This document shows positions 21,809 through 33,502 of a DNA stretch of 64,000 bases, piece after piece (within the stretch, counting starts at the first letter, position 1; every line of letters starts with the position of its first letter). The position numbers and the translations under genes were made by a program. The DNA is taken from assembly GCA_024364805.1 (NCBI GenBank), contig CM044495.1:8855141-8919140 (forward strand), in the 5' to 3' direction. This DNA comes from Euprymna scolopes (lineage: Eukaryota; Mollusca; Cephalopoda; Sepiida; Sepiolidae). The notes beneath the pieces are model-generated. The model did no database searches, was not told the DNA's origin, and was given only the letters and a program-made list of their open reading frames with translations.

Positions 21809-22137
21809 CTAGCCTGGGTACCCGGCGTTGCCCGGAGATGTGGAGCAAAAAAAGTGGTATTAGGCAAACAGGCTCGAACAGGAGGAGGAAAAGTACGTGA
21901 AAAAAAACGAAAATGGCGAAGGTTTAAGATTATCCAATCGAAAAGAAGAAATGACTTTCGAAAAATATCGGCGGAAAAATCGACCATTCCCTGTTAAAGT
22001 GCCCAGTTTAGGGTGTAGGAATTCGTTTTTAGCCAATTCTTCGATATTTCTCGTCCAGAGGGTCGAGCTTTAAAACGATACCGATCTCGTGAAAATCCGT
22101 CGCCTCTGCCAAAAGTTTTAGGCAGACATATATGCAC

Positions 22138-22168
<31 letters not shown>

Positions 22169-22175
22169 AACAGAC
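21809..22175 (-). mobile_element. Non-autonomous Helitron-like element
   Basis: The minus-strand 3' end has CCGGGCAACGCCGGGTACCC then CTAG (21809-21812) followed by T. Internal blocks match 4476-4832 and 61098-61440: TATCGGCGGAAAAATCGACC, then GTCGAGCTTTAAAACGATAC. It borders a CATA tetranucleotide run at about 22138-22165. The B-box region is partly deleted here. No coding sequence. Confidence 0.75.
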
Positions 22176-23989
22176 AGGTGATATTTATATTGTAGGTAAC
22201 TGATGTATCCATATTTCATTTCGCGTTTGTAGCTATTGATTCTCCTAACTCTGGTCTTTTTCAAAGATCAAAGTCTGTCGAGTTCAAGATTTCTTTCTCG
22301 TTTTCATTTCAGTCCTATTGTATTTTGTGCAATTAAATTCCAACCTGTTAGCAAAACTCTTGGTAGTGTTTACGAAATTGGAAAGATTTGTATTAACCGT
22401 TTGTTGAATATGCTCGTTCGCCTGGATTAAGTGAACTTCCTCGATATCGTTTCTGCCCACTTCCCTGCCCCAAAAAAGAAATAAATAAAATTATTTCACG
22501 AGAATAAACTATTATAAGATAAATGACTAACGAACAAGATGATAGCGTTTTAGAATTTCGAAAATGTAAGAATAAAAATGTCGGGGCAAAATGACCTCAA
22601 ATTTTTCATGGCAATTCTGTCTCTTATTTTTTTTTTCTGGGTTATTTCGTGTTTGTTTGTTGGTTTTCTTTCTATTACCTTTTTCATGGAAATCGCTCCA
22701 AACGAGGCATGAAGCCACTTAATATAAAGAGATAAAAATAAAAATATAACTTCACGGTAAAAACTAGAACTACCCAAGTATAAGAGATGGATTAATTTTG
22801 ACTCGGAGAACAGCAATTTTTATTCCGATTTGTCAGAAACATCGTTTATGGAATGCGAAAACTAAAGGACAAAATAAGGGAGGCGAATAATAGGAATACT
22901 AGGCTGCCGAAAGTAAACCCAATATCCACTTTTTAGTTTCCTTTTCTTTTTTAGGTGGGAATATCCTGATGATTTTATGTCTTGGGTATAATCTTAAGAC
23001 ATTCGCTGGTGAGGCTCCATTTGAAAACGGTGAGGAATTTGGTATTTGCCCTTACGACTTCAATTTTGGCCTGACGTGGTAATAACTGTTAAGACATTTA
23101 GTGCTACCAAATCTGGCTGCTTAAGGATAATGTCTTCCTAACAAAAGATGTACCAAACATTGATTCTTTTTTCCTTTCCGTTTGAAAAAAAACTCAATCA
23201 TGTTCTGCGAAGTGAAAAGCAAAATTATTTTATTTCTACAAAACAACCAAACCAAACACGATGAATAAATATGTGAAGATATAAAAAAAAACTCAAAACA
23301 CACAAAGATATTTCCAGAATTACTGGATTCGGCATTGAATAACTCGAAAAGGATTGATATGCTGTAGAACAAAACAACCAATATTTTATAATGATAAAAA
23401 CTCGTTCAATTACTTAGTCTTTCACAAGTAGTGACACCTCAGATGACAGAAACGAACCTCTCCGATATGATGTATTCTAACACGTTTCGAGCGGAGTTAT
23501 GTCCCTTTAGAGCAAATACAAAAAGTTTTACATTTGCAAAATGAATTGAAATCAAAATTTTATCGTATTTGCGTTTAAGTTGGGTTTCATTAAAATTGGC
23601 ATATATCAATTCAATATTTAGAAATGCTTAGAAGAGCAATAATTAGTTTATATAGATCGAAATCCGGATACTAATAAATATTTGAATAAAAAAGGAAAGT
23701 GATTTGTATGTTAGATTCCTCATCCCCAAACTGGCTTAAGCAATAGCAATTTGGATAGAATTTTACGCTACACATATGCAAACAAAGCTATATAAGAGAT
23801 AAACGTGTACTCTATCAACCCCGTAAGTAACAAAACCTGATAATTTTAAATCCAGTTTTTTTTTTTAATTTCTTCATCTGGAGAACATCTTGTGTCTATG
23901 GCTAAGTTTTGGTTTTTCTTTTTCTTCTGTTTTCTAATTTGGGAATCATTTAAATATATATATAAATTGAATTCATAATAATATTATCT

Positions 23990-23994
<5 letters not shown>
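22176..23994. other. Spacer
   Basis: AT-rich for 1.8 kb. Short open frames (60-88 codons) show no domain. Family membership of a possible repeat tail near 23420-23530 could not be decided. Confidence 0.45.

Positions 23995-24032
<38 letters not shown>
23995..24032. repeat. (TA)n microsatellite
   Basis: Uninterrupted TA run. Confidence 0.95.
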
Positions 24033-24035
<3 letters not shown>

Positions 24036-25147
24036 GCAAGAGGCAACTGTTGCGTAATAACCAACGATACCTCTGCTAAGACAGCATTGCTATAGTCTAG
24101 CGGCAAGTAAACTCCAAGACTACCGGAAAAAATGCCGAGATCATTATTAAAGAGTTCATTTTCTTAGAACAGTTGCAGGAATAAAGCTTGAATTTTCTAG
24201 TTCCATCTATTTAATCCGTAGTTGTGGGGAGGAATTCATGTATTAATTTTCCAACTTGATATCAGTAGCACAGAAAATTATATTTCATCGGTATCATCTA
24301 GAGAGAGATAGGCATTAAAAATAATCATGTTTATTCTTAACTGAAGATCGTGTTACAAACTTATCTTCGTTATTTTCAGAAGAGTTTACACTTACGTTTA
24401 CGGGGAACTCTACGCCATACCTATCACTTCCGGTTCTAAATAGCATAATTTTTAATCTAACAAGTGCAATATGTTCACTTAGTGACTTGCGTATAGACCA
24501 TTATACACCTGTGGCATCGTGGGGAACTTGAGGGTTTGATCATGTGTCGATAAAATCACTCTGATGCTGATCTTAATTTCTTCGAAGGTTGAACAATAAG
24601 AAAGGGACAGAGAAAGGCAAAGAGACGAGTTACTTGCATTAATTTTGTTATCGTTATTAGCCACAGCAGTACCGTGGAACCCCCGCTGCTGTATTTTAAA
24701 TCATTTAGCTAAATGATAGATTCGCTCTGTTGCACGCAAATGTCTGCATTATGTCGACCCGTTTTATGGGACGCTTTTTATTCATGTATTTAATGTTTTT
24801 AAACAAGTAACACATTGTATGTACGTAATAAATTGTGTGTAAAAATGCGTCTAATGAAAACGGCCGATTTAATGCATGCATTTACCTGCGGCGGAGCAAA
24901 ATCTCTATCGCTTGGGTGAGTGAATTTCACTACAGCTGCGACTTTACCACGCTGCTGTTATCGCTAAAGATTTTTAAAAGGCAATAATAAAAATGAATAT
25001 AATATTTAAGCAATAAAATTCGGACTTATTTACAACTGAACTGCTTGAAAAGCGCCAGACTACAGTGTCAAATCATGCTGATCACTGCTAGTGGTTGAAA
25101 TATATGCATGAGATTGGGCTAAAGTTGTGGATTTTTTTTTGTAACCA

Positions 25148-25148
<1 letters not shown>
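24033..25148. other. Spacer
   Basis: No gene or classified repeat seen. Confidence 0.5.

Positions 25149-25183
<35 letters not shown>
25149..25183. repeat. (CA)n(TA)n microsatellite at gap edge
   Basis: A CA run changes to a TA run and then enters gap 2. Confidence 0.95.
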
Positions 25184-26014
25184 NNNNNNNNNNNNNNNNN
25201 NNNNNNNNNNNNNNNNNNNNNNNNNNNNNNNNNNNNNNNNNNNNNNNNNNNNNNNNNNNNNNNNNNNNNNNNNNNNNNNNNNNNNNNNNNNNNNNNNNNN
25301 NNNNNNNNNNNNNNNNNNNNNNNNNNNNNNNNNNNNNNNNNNNNNNNNNNNNNNNNNNNNNNNNNNNNNNNNNNNNNNNNNNNNNNNNNNNNNNNNNNNN
25401 NNNNNNNNNNNNNNNNNNNNNNNNNNNNNNNNNNNNNNNNNNNNNNNNNNNNNNNNNNNNNNNNNNNNNNNNNNNNNNNNNNNNNNNNNNNNNNNNNNNN
25501 NNNNNNNNNNNNNNNNNNNNNNNNNNNNNNNNNNNNNNNNNNNNNNNNNNNNNNNNNNNNNNNNNNNNNNNNNNNNNNNNNNNNNNNNNNNNNNNNNNNN
25601 NNNNNNNNNNNNNNNNNNNNNNNNNNNNNNNNNNNNNNNNNNNNNNNNNNNNNNNNNNNNNNNNNNNNNNNNNNNNNNNNNNNNNNNNNNNNNNNNNNNN
25701 NNNNNNNNNNNNNNNNNNNNNNNNNNNNNNNNNNNNNNNNNNNNNNNNNNNNNNNNNNNNNNNNNNNNNNNNNNNNNNNNNNNNNNNNNNNNNNNNNNNN
25801 NNNNNNNNNNNNNNNNNNNNNNNNNNNNNNNNNNNNNNNNNNNNNNNNNNNNNNNNNNNNNNNNNNNNNNNNNNNNNNNNNNNNNNNNNNNNNNNNNNNN
25901 NNNNNNNNNNNNNNNNNNNNNNNNNNNNNNNNNNNNNNNNNNNNNNNNNNNNNNNNNNNNNNNNNNNNNNNNNNNNNNNNNNNNNNNNNNNNNNNNNNNN
26001 NNNNNNNNNNNNNN
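25184..26014. other. Assembly gap 2 (831 N)
   Basis: Unknown bases. The 350-codon frames that span it are formed only by the N run. Confidence 1.
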
Positions 26015-26186
26015 TTTTAATTTTTATTTCCATACTTTGTGGACCAGGCACGAATTCAGACCCCACAATTTTAATGAACCAGATCGAACATACCCATTCC
26101 TGTGTCTCGATACATCTTCTATCATTATATGTAATCAGTTTTTTTAAAATAGTCAACCATATAGGAGCCTATTCCTGACCAGACAC

Positions 26187-26217
26187 ACACACACACGTTC
26201 AGCTTTATATTGTAGAT

Positions 26218-26254
<37 letters not shown>
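26187..26254 (-). mobile_element. Helitron-like 5' end remnant plus TA run
   Basis: On the minus strand TCTATCTACAATATAAAGCT leads into GAACGTGTGTGTGTG, the same plan as the 5' ends at 35673 and 61927. A (TA)n run at 26219-26254 adjoins it. Confidence 0.45.
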
Positions 26255-26256
<2 letters not shown>

Positions 26257-26269
26257 TAAATGATATTTC

Positions 26270-26735
26270 AATCCATACAGAAATTGAGACATGTGCATGC
26301 GAGTATTGTTTTTTTTTCTAAACAGTTCACTTCTTGCAAGTAAAAAGAAAAATACTCAAGCTGAGACCAATACCTAAAGAATAAAGTACGGTAACCATTA
26401 TGCCAGCTTTACAGTATTTAAAAAGTGTTTTCAAACATACTTATTTTTAACTAAAGGAATCTCTCACGTATGCCACTCACGCATGCGCAATCATGAAATA
26501 GTTGGCAAACAGATAAAAATTCGATCAACCCTCCCACGGACCAATTTTTTTTTAATTTTGACCTCTTCGCAACCATTTTGCCCGGAGAAACCCCGATTAA
26601 AACCTATTCCACGTGCCAGAATACCCTATATACCAAATTTCACATCTGTAGATCAAACATTTCTTGAGTATATAGGTTAGGAAGTGTCTTCACACACGCA
26701 TACATTCTCACTTTTATAAATATTAGATGGCTGTC
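26270..26735 (-). mobile_element. Helitron-like element, lineage 2
   Basis: Matches 48590-49010 along its whole length. Landmarks on the plus strand are CAGTTCACTTCTTGCAAGTA (26324-26343), AGTGTTTTCAAACATACTTA (about 26423-26442), CACGCATGCGCAATCATGAA, and CTATATACCAAATTTCACAT (about 26628-26647). It ends TTCTCACTTTTATAAATATT, resembling the Helitron 5' end seen on minus at 61927. About 26345-26410 on the minus strand looks tRNA-derived (A-box-like GGCATAATGGTTA, B-box-like GGTATTGGTCTC). No coding capacity. Confidence 0.6.
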
Positions 26736-27929
26736 CTGTGCAAACATGAAGTTATGTCGTGCGCTCATCAATGGACTATGATAGCGACGCAGAATTTTAC
26801 GTCTGTTTTGAGTTGCAAACTTGTCTCTTCATCGGTATCACGTGATTTTACTTGTTTGGCTGAAGTTGGTTCTGACCCTTAGGTGTCATCTCAATATTTC
26901 CATTCAAATAACGGTTTTCGTTGTGTAACCTGACCTTCGCACATTCAACAATAAGCGACCATCGAGTGAAACCCTGTCAACAACACTTGCTAACCTTTGC
27001 ATCTGGCAATGACTATTAAATTCCCAAAAACATTTTACTGCCAATATTAATGTTTCATTTATTCATGCGAAAAGCTGCAAAAGTAGGACATTTCTAACCG
27101 AATTATGTTAAGAATTGATATACATATATGAAATTTATATTAGTTTATAGTATTTGAAATTTCAATCGAACAACTCGAATTACCTGACCTTTAACCTGAC
27201 TCGGTGAAGTTTTTTCGGTCTTCAATCTATTCGAAATTAGAAAAACATACAACTAAAAGCGACGCTTAATGTAATAGAAGAGAAACACATTTTGGCATCG
27301 AAACAACATCCGAAAAGCAGGGAATATTTATTTCTTCTGCAAAAGATCAAATGCGATGACTTATTTAGATTTTAGCTCCAACTTCTCTTGAAATTCTCGA
27401 TTTTGTTTATCTTTTTTTTGGGGGGGGACGTTTTTCGAAAGAGGAGAAAAACAATTTTATTTTCACGAAAATTTGATCACGATGAATGATTGGAATCTCA
27501 ATTCCTTGCTCAGATAAGTTCTCCGTTTTCAACAGCTGCAAAAAAAAAATCTGCTCGGAATGGTTAATTTTTAAAAGTATATTCCTTTTTTATATACTTA
27601 TTCTTATAAGCAGAAACTTTTTTCTATTCTCGAAGAGCTTTTGATCGTTTGTCTGTCGCGCTTAAGTTTGAAATGGCATTTTCTTTACCAAACGTGCAGC
27701 TTAATCTGCCGATTAATCACACGTAAGTGGCTCTCGCGTCTATTGATTAGTTCGTCAGGATTACATTTCAAACAGTATCGCTGAACACCCACAGTGAATG
27801 CGCACATGTTAAAGGAACGCATTCTTTTCTCTCCTTTGAATAGTCCTTCCGAATCGCGGGGATATACTCGCTACTAGCTACACGAAAGTGCCCTGATACG
27901 ACGTAACAATTCCTTGTGGTTAATATACA
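26736..27929. other. Spacer
   Basis: No gene seen; a G run lies near 27420-27427. Confidence 0.5.
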
Positions 27930-28100
27930 CAGTGTAATCCGGAGATAAGGGACCTGAATAGAAGAAAAACTGATGAGATTTTCTCTGCTCCCGAATTAGA
28001 GCCGATGTTAATGTACAGTATAACCCGGATATAAGAACCCCGATTATAAAAGAGTTGTGGATGGATCGGATAAGAAATCTCTTCTATCCGGGTTACACTG
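27930..28100. mobile_element. pogo-like MITE with an extra terminus
   Basis: At 28016-28100 the ends CAGTATAACCCGGATATAAG and (reverse complement) CAGTGTAACCCGGATAGAAG form about 20-bp inverted repeats with TA before the left one. Only 85 bp separate the outer ends. A third, same-orientation terminus, CAGTGTAATCCGGAGATAAG, starts at 27930, as if a second copy had lost its other end. Confidence 0.75.
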
Positions 28101-28510
28101 TGCTAGACTTTTACTCCGTTTAAACTGGTTAAATTATGGCTCGTTTATTTGGGACTGCTTTATATCAAATTCATTGAATATGGCTACTTTTGTACATACG
28201 TTTTATTAAAACGGCAATCACTATTAATCTCTATCATGTCATTATACAGATATCATAATACTCAAGTCGCTGCACCTTTATAGCAAAAGTCCATATAAAA
28301 TCTTAGCCAAATTGGCTCAGTAGTTTCCGAGAAAAAGTGGAAGGGGCAAGCGCAAATATGTAGACATGTGTGTTTTAATATGTAATAGATAATTCCTCTC
28401 TCTCTCAGTGTATATATATATATATATATATATATATGATCGTTTATTTATTTATAAAGTTTGTTTGATATGTAGAAAAACTTTTGTCTTTTGATTCATC
28501 GGTATATATC
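28101..28510. other. Spacer with TA microsatellite
   Basis: A TA run lies at about 28408-28437. The block CCAAATTGGCTCAGTAGTTT near 28308-28327 is the kind of conserved phrase seen in non-autonomous repeats; no boundaries found. Confidence 0.45.
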
Positions 28511-28590
28511 CCCAAAACTGACTTAAACTCACAACCTTAGGATTTGTAATGCAACCTCATTAACCCTCTTGGCTAGCAGGTCCATTGTGC
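28511..28590 (-). repeat. tRNA-like segment
   Basis: On minus, GCTAGCCAAGAGGGTTAATG (A-box-like) is followed by AAGGTTGTGAGTTTAAGTCA (T-arm/B-box-like, as in ...GGTTGTGAGTTCAAGTC...). The anticodon arm does not fold properly and acceptor ends do not pair. It is a tRNA-derived SINE head or decayed tRNA, not a working gene. Confidence 0.5.
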
Positions 28591-28774
28591 AATTGAAATA
28601 GGTAAATACAGTTTTAATAAAGGTGTGTGTTGATAATTGCATCTAAGGTTTTAAACCAAGGAAGAGGGGGAACTATATTTTTACTGCGATGACGATATAA
28701 TTATGTTATTGCAAAGTGTCTTTTCTTTATTACGAGAACTTGCAATAATTAAATATTGTTTCGTGTTTATTTCT
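28591..28774. other. Spacer
   Basis: Nothing recognised. Confidence 0.5.
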
Positions 28775-30000
28775 ATTCGTGCCCAAACAAAACACATGGT
28801 CTCGGAGACGTTAGGACCTAATCAGGACAATGAACCAAATTGCTAAGTGAGGACTTGTGCAGTGACACTTCTGTTTGTTTTCATTACATTTAAAGTCAGT
28901 ATAAAGATAAAATTCCAAAGGCTGACAACTCGAATAAATGTTATAATTGAAAGCCTTACGGTATCTGGGGACCTTCCCAGTGAATGGGATAGTTTTAACC
29001 GATTGTTGGGTTAGACAGGTGTTTCTATGTCGTAGAGATATCGGAGCGTCAAGTTGGTTGGAGCACATTTCATTGAAGTACTTGTAGAACAAATACAGGA
29101 ATATAACATTGACAGTGCAGAAACTAGAAACTGTTCAAGAGGAATGAACGAGTGGTTGTTACACCAGCCAGTGGTTACAACAATACTCTATGCATGAATG
29201 ATGCCCTTCTAGACATATCGAGTATTGGCAGGTGTGAGCAGTTTTAAAGAGAATCCAATTTTATTGCAGCAGCCTTAGCGTTGTCTTCAATTTATTTGTT
29301 CCAATTCATGCTACCTGTAAATGTTAGGCCGAGGAGGTTGAATGTTCGACTCTCGTATAGGGTGTTAACCCTTGACAATTGGTGATTGAAAAGCTGTAAT
29401 ATAGTTGTTAAAATAAAGAGCCTTATCTTTATAAGCATTCAAGTAGAGACTGGATTCATTTTCTAAGAATTAACGCATTACATAAATATGCGAGCGTTTT
29501 GTTCATCTACGTATGATGAATAGTGTGATGTTGACAGTAAATATACTCATATCTGATACAATTTTATCATGCACCACGCTGATGGAATTCATGAATAATA
29601 AAGGCCATAGGATCGACCTTTGAAGTACGCCCACATTAATGTTATGTTTGGAGCCATGATCAAGGAAACCCCGGATCTTTCCTGTGCTTAGAAGGAATTT
29701 AATTATATTAAATATTCGTCCTAATACTATAGGACTTTTTCATAAGGTCATGCCAGCGTTCATCAAAGGCGTTCAGTTTATCGGCGGGATCACCCAACTT
29801 CTCTTGCCTTGTTTATTGTATGGTATAAGCGGTCAGAGATGACCGTTAAGATATTCGCAGGAAACCCTGCTTGACTACATCCATACTAATGGTCAGAAAG
29901 AAGTTGGGTATTAGCGAGACGGCGGGCTATCGCTAGATTGATTGGATTCCAAGATTTAGCGAAAAGTAAACTGATGGCGCAATAATTTTATGGTTGAGTT
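28775..30000 (-). mobile_element. LINE-B copy, reverse transcriptase to 3' UTR
   Basis: The longest LINE-B piece. On the minus strand: LNAFDERWHDL (29748-29780; family LDISKAFDRVWHDGL), VGVLQRSIL (about 29608-29640; family VGVPQGSILGP), an eroded palm and thumb, then MFYKYFNEMCSNQLD and the C-terminal blocks near 28900-29090. A UTR fragment reaches about 28775. Many stops and frame changes; the catalytic FADD block is not legible. The copy is 5'-truncated, with no endonuclease. The family matches 14600-15050 and 43540-44400. Confidence 0.8.
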
Positions 30001-30149
30001 CAGAAGTTCTCATAACTGATTCTGAAGAGACAATTTGACAACTGTCAAGGTTTCAAACTTCGGCAAGATATTTTATGGTAAAGTTTGGGGAGTGTAGAAG
30101 GGTCAGTTCAGCAAAACATTACTTTATTACTATAAAAAGAATAAGATAG

Positions 30150-30480
30150 GTTGTACAAAGTTGTGTATCTTAACATCACAAGTTTAAAAGTTTTATCACC
30201 GCACAAGCAGAAAATTGTGGCGTATAATATCAAGGTTCTTTGATAAGACAGGGACGCGCTCAAAATGAATGTTTCTCTTTAAAACTTAATTGAACCATGA
30301 TACTAGACTTTTGCACTTTAAACTTTAATTCAAGCCATTATGTAAAATAAACAGTAATTCCCCTACAGTGCAATGTACACTACACTGTATTGTTGACACG
30401 TTACGGGGAGGCACGTTAAATTTCCTTCTGGTGCATCACGATGTGTCTGATTAGACAATGATTTAAAAATTGATGATTTC
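30150..30480 (+). repeat. Unidentified repeat family F, copy 3
   Basis: Matches 3310-3640: GGTTGTACAAAGTTGTGTAT region, CACAAGCAGAAAATTG, AGGGACGCGCTCAAAATGAA, AAATAAACAGTAATTCCCCT, then GGGGAGGCACGTTAAATTTC. More diverged than copies 1 and 2. Confidence 0.55.
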
Positions 30481-30592
30481 ACCGATTCCGTTGACAGTAT
30501 CAGTATGAAACATTCTTTGATCCTCATTCACTTCCGAACAACGCCGAGTCTCCCTACTCAATATTTGAATAGCATTTCTCATCAACAAATCA

Positions 30593-30925
30593 ATGTTCTC
30601 GTTCTATAAATTCATGACTAAACATAACTATACTGTTAAGAATGTTGCCTCTGATCGCCTATTTATGACGAACGAATATATATTGCACCATCCTCCCAAA
30701 GGAGGTAATGCTTGTAAGGGTGGTCTTTTGACACGTGACATTTATTACGCTACCCGGGAAGAAGTAATGCATCGAGGGATTGTGTTATCAAAAGAGAACG
30801 GATACTACACTATTACTAAGGAAGAAGATAATCTACGTGAGAAAGGTATCATCACCACAAGACAGATGCCACACTATCCACCTAAAAACCGGGAGGTAAT
30901 TCCTGGGCGGTTGTTATCAGGGTAA
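30593..30925 (+). CDS. Unrecognised 110-codon open frame
   Basis: The frame starts ATGTTCTCGTTC and ends at TAA. The 110-residue product is not low-complexity: it is hydrophilic and mixes charged, aromatic and glycine residues, with HHPPKGGNACKGG near residues 33-45 and HYPPKNREVIPGR near residues 94-106, a faint internal echo. No signal peptide, membrane segment or known motif is visible. Flanking sequence shows no promoter, splice-bounded exon or poly(A) signal that I would trust. It could be a single exon, an eroded transposon ORF, or chance. I do not assign a function. Confidence 0.22.
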   Translation: MFSFYKFMTKHNYTVKNVASDRLFMTNEYILHHPPKGGNACKGGLLTRDIYYATREEVMHRGIVLSKENGYYTITKEEDNLREKGIITTRQMPHYPPKNREVIPGRLLSG

Positions 30926-33040
30926 CGGAACAGATACCATATTCCTCTATTCTCTGAATTGAGTATTTCAAGGTGGTAATAGACTTCGGCTTCAGACAGG
31001 CATATACAAAAGCTCTATTAGTAATAAAGTAGTTTAATATATCGTGTCCATGCGTTTGTGAAAGAGGTCGCGTCGGTCTGCCGTTTGGTTGTTCAGTCAT
31101 TCTGTCAAGTAAATTTGAAATAGGATTTTTCTTTCAAAACACGCAGATTAAATGGACGCATCATGTGTAGCCATAGTTGTTATTTCTTCACTATAAAGCC
31201 TTTCACATTCGACTTAAATTTCCTCTCGGGTTTGGGCAAAGGCGGTGATTTATTTCCTGCTCTGAATTTTTTTTTTTTTAAACGAACTGTAATTACATTA
31301 ATTAACCTTTTTCGGTAAAGGTGAAATAAGGAAAAAGCATTGAACATACCCTCAAATTGGAATGGCCGATTATTTTTTATTGGCAATAGGTTAGATGAAT
31401 CTTGTACATAGTGACCCCCTCCTTTCCATTCCTGGTTGCTGCATAATACGTGTTCGTCTTAGTTCTCGCTGTTCATATTCCTCTTTCCGCTACTTCAGTA
31501 TCCGTATGATGAATAGCCTTATTAATCCTAATGGGAAAAGGTGATTAATTATTGTAAATAAACAATAAGAAATGTTTCTAATTCAACTAAAAATCGCATT
31601 CTCTAGAATAATCGACTGTCCGGAATTGGTTGGTCGAAACAATTGTTATTGTAGTCATCGAAAACTTTCTGTTCTAGACCCAGCAAGTAGAACTTATGTT
31701 AACTAGTCTGAATTTTGATGAGTGGTGCATAGTAAATATAATTCTAACCAAGCTGCAAATCGAAATAGACGCAGTTGCAGTGAACGTGATTGAAGCGGAG
31801 AAGTCAAAAGCTTTTACAGAAATTAGATATCTTTTTTATTTTTTTTAGGTAGGGTTTGATCATTTGGATTTTCGTCTTTTGTGTCATTTTCACATAGTTT
31901 AGGCCGATGTAAGCTCCAGCCTTATTTAAGTAATATTTCTTTGAAAGTCGTGGAGCAGTACGGAATTTCGAACGCAACTCTTAATTTGATCTACTAGGGT
32001 GGGATGCTTTTATTTAGCTAACTATGATCGGAGTATGAGCTGTAAGTGAACTGCAATAGAATTTTTAGCATCGCTCTCACTAAAGATTGAACCATCAACC
32101 TCCAGAAGAATGTCACTTGTACTCAAATTTGCCTGGCAACGTTAAGAGAGATATTGAAGACTGCCGGCTGTATTTACAGTCACGTTTATTATTTTAAATT
32201 AATAATTCAACTAGCGAGGTTTCCGATGCAACCGCGAGTATTATATATAGTGCATGTACATATACATGTAATATATAAAATGTGTGTTATATAATAAATT
32301 TCGTAGATTTCCGTATTATTTTGAATTTACATCGTTTTTGCTTCGTTAGTTTGGTACAATTTGTGTTTATACTTATATGCCTCTGATGAGGTGTTTTATG
32401 GCATAATGGACAACTAATATAAGAAAAACGTCTAAGGTGCATGCCAACATAATAATTCGCCTATAATATAACAATTTTAAAATCAAAAAGATAAACCAAA
32501 TGCTTGGGGGTTTTTTTTCGGGGCGGGGGCATTAAGAATTAACACGCCACTATATGATTCAAACAATACCATATTTTGATATATAGTTAAGGTATAGTTA
32601 AGGTTTTGGTAATTTAGCGATGAAGCTTTAAAGCAGTTCTAACTCATTTTTTTACCAAATTTCAAAGTTATTGCAGTTTATAGACCACATTCCCAGGTAT
32701 ATTGTGAAAAAAAAGTTGTTTCAATTTTCGTTCAGTAAAACAAAATTTATAAATTTTCTGGTGTTCAAAATCGTAAAAATATGTAAGGTAACCGACACTT
32801 TGACTGGTTTTCATAGCAACCACGTCGCTTCAGCGAATATTGTTGCTACTAATTTACTGCTGTCGCGAAAAGTAATAAGTGAAACAGAATGAAAGCATGA
32901 AAAGGAGATAATCGGGGGATTTTATTGAAAGCAGACGAGTGCTGTACATTATTACATATGTGTATTTTATGTGTATGGGGCAAAAAATAAGACAAAGTAA
33001 ACAAAGAACAGGCTTTATTGGAAGCCTGGAAACATCATGG
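30926..33040. other. Spacer
   Basis: About 2.1 kb of AT-rich sequence without a supportable gene. A duplicated ATAGTTAAGGT lies at about 32583-32603 and G runs near 32508-32527. A CTCTGATGAGG phrase near 32383 is typical of LINE/SINE tails but unclassified. Confidence 0.45.
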
Positions 33041-33499
33041 ATTACAATAGAAAAATGCGAGCATGAAAAGTAATATGGTTTAGCATGAAAAAGTAAAGGA
33101 CTAGCTGTTAAAACTGGAAAAGAAAAGGACAAGTAAAGGTCTAGTAAAACAATATAAATTTATAACTTTAAAAAATCTTAATGTTGCAATATTTTAAATT
33201 CAATTTGTAACATTATACAGGGTGTCCGTAAAGTTACTATACAGACACCCTGTAATATATTAACAGTACAGTAAGATATTGTATTAAAATATTTATTTGT
33301 AACAATAAGACTGTATAGTAACTTTACGGACACCCTGTATAATCAATTCTTAATGCTGCAATATTTCAAGTTATGAATTTATATTTTTTTGCTAGAATAT
33401 CTTGTCCTTTTCTTTTGCAGTGTTAACAACTAGTCCCTTACTTTTCCATGTTTAAGCTTAGCCATATTACGTTTTATGCTCGGATTTTTCTATTGTAAT
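33041..33499. repeat. Large nested palindrome (foldback element)
   Basis: Left arm 33041-33244 and right arm 33311-33499 are reverse complements around a 66-nt loop. The inner 29 bp (33216-33244 and 33311-33339) are identical, starting TACAGGGTGTCCGTAAAGTT. The outer about 160-175 bp match at roughly 80% with small indels. The outer end is ATTACAATAG. A third copy of the 11-bp terminus lies inside the loop edge (GACACCCTGTA, 33244-33254). No coding sequence. Confidence 0.9.
33216..33339. mobile_element. Tc1/mariner-like MITE at palindrome centre
   Basis: A 124-bp unit with perfect 29-bp terminal inverted repeats beginning TACAGGGTGTCC and bordered by TA on both sides, as expected for Tc1/mariner insertions. 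It sits exactly between the two arms of the larger inverted repeat. It could be an insertion into the palindrome's centre or the conserved core of one long foldback element. Confidence 0.7.
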
Positions 33500-33502
33500 A
33501 TA

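Noticed and set aside
25095-26156. Frames of about 350 codons on both strands
   Set aside because: They exist only because the run of N contains no stop codon.
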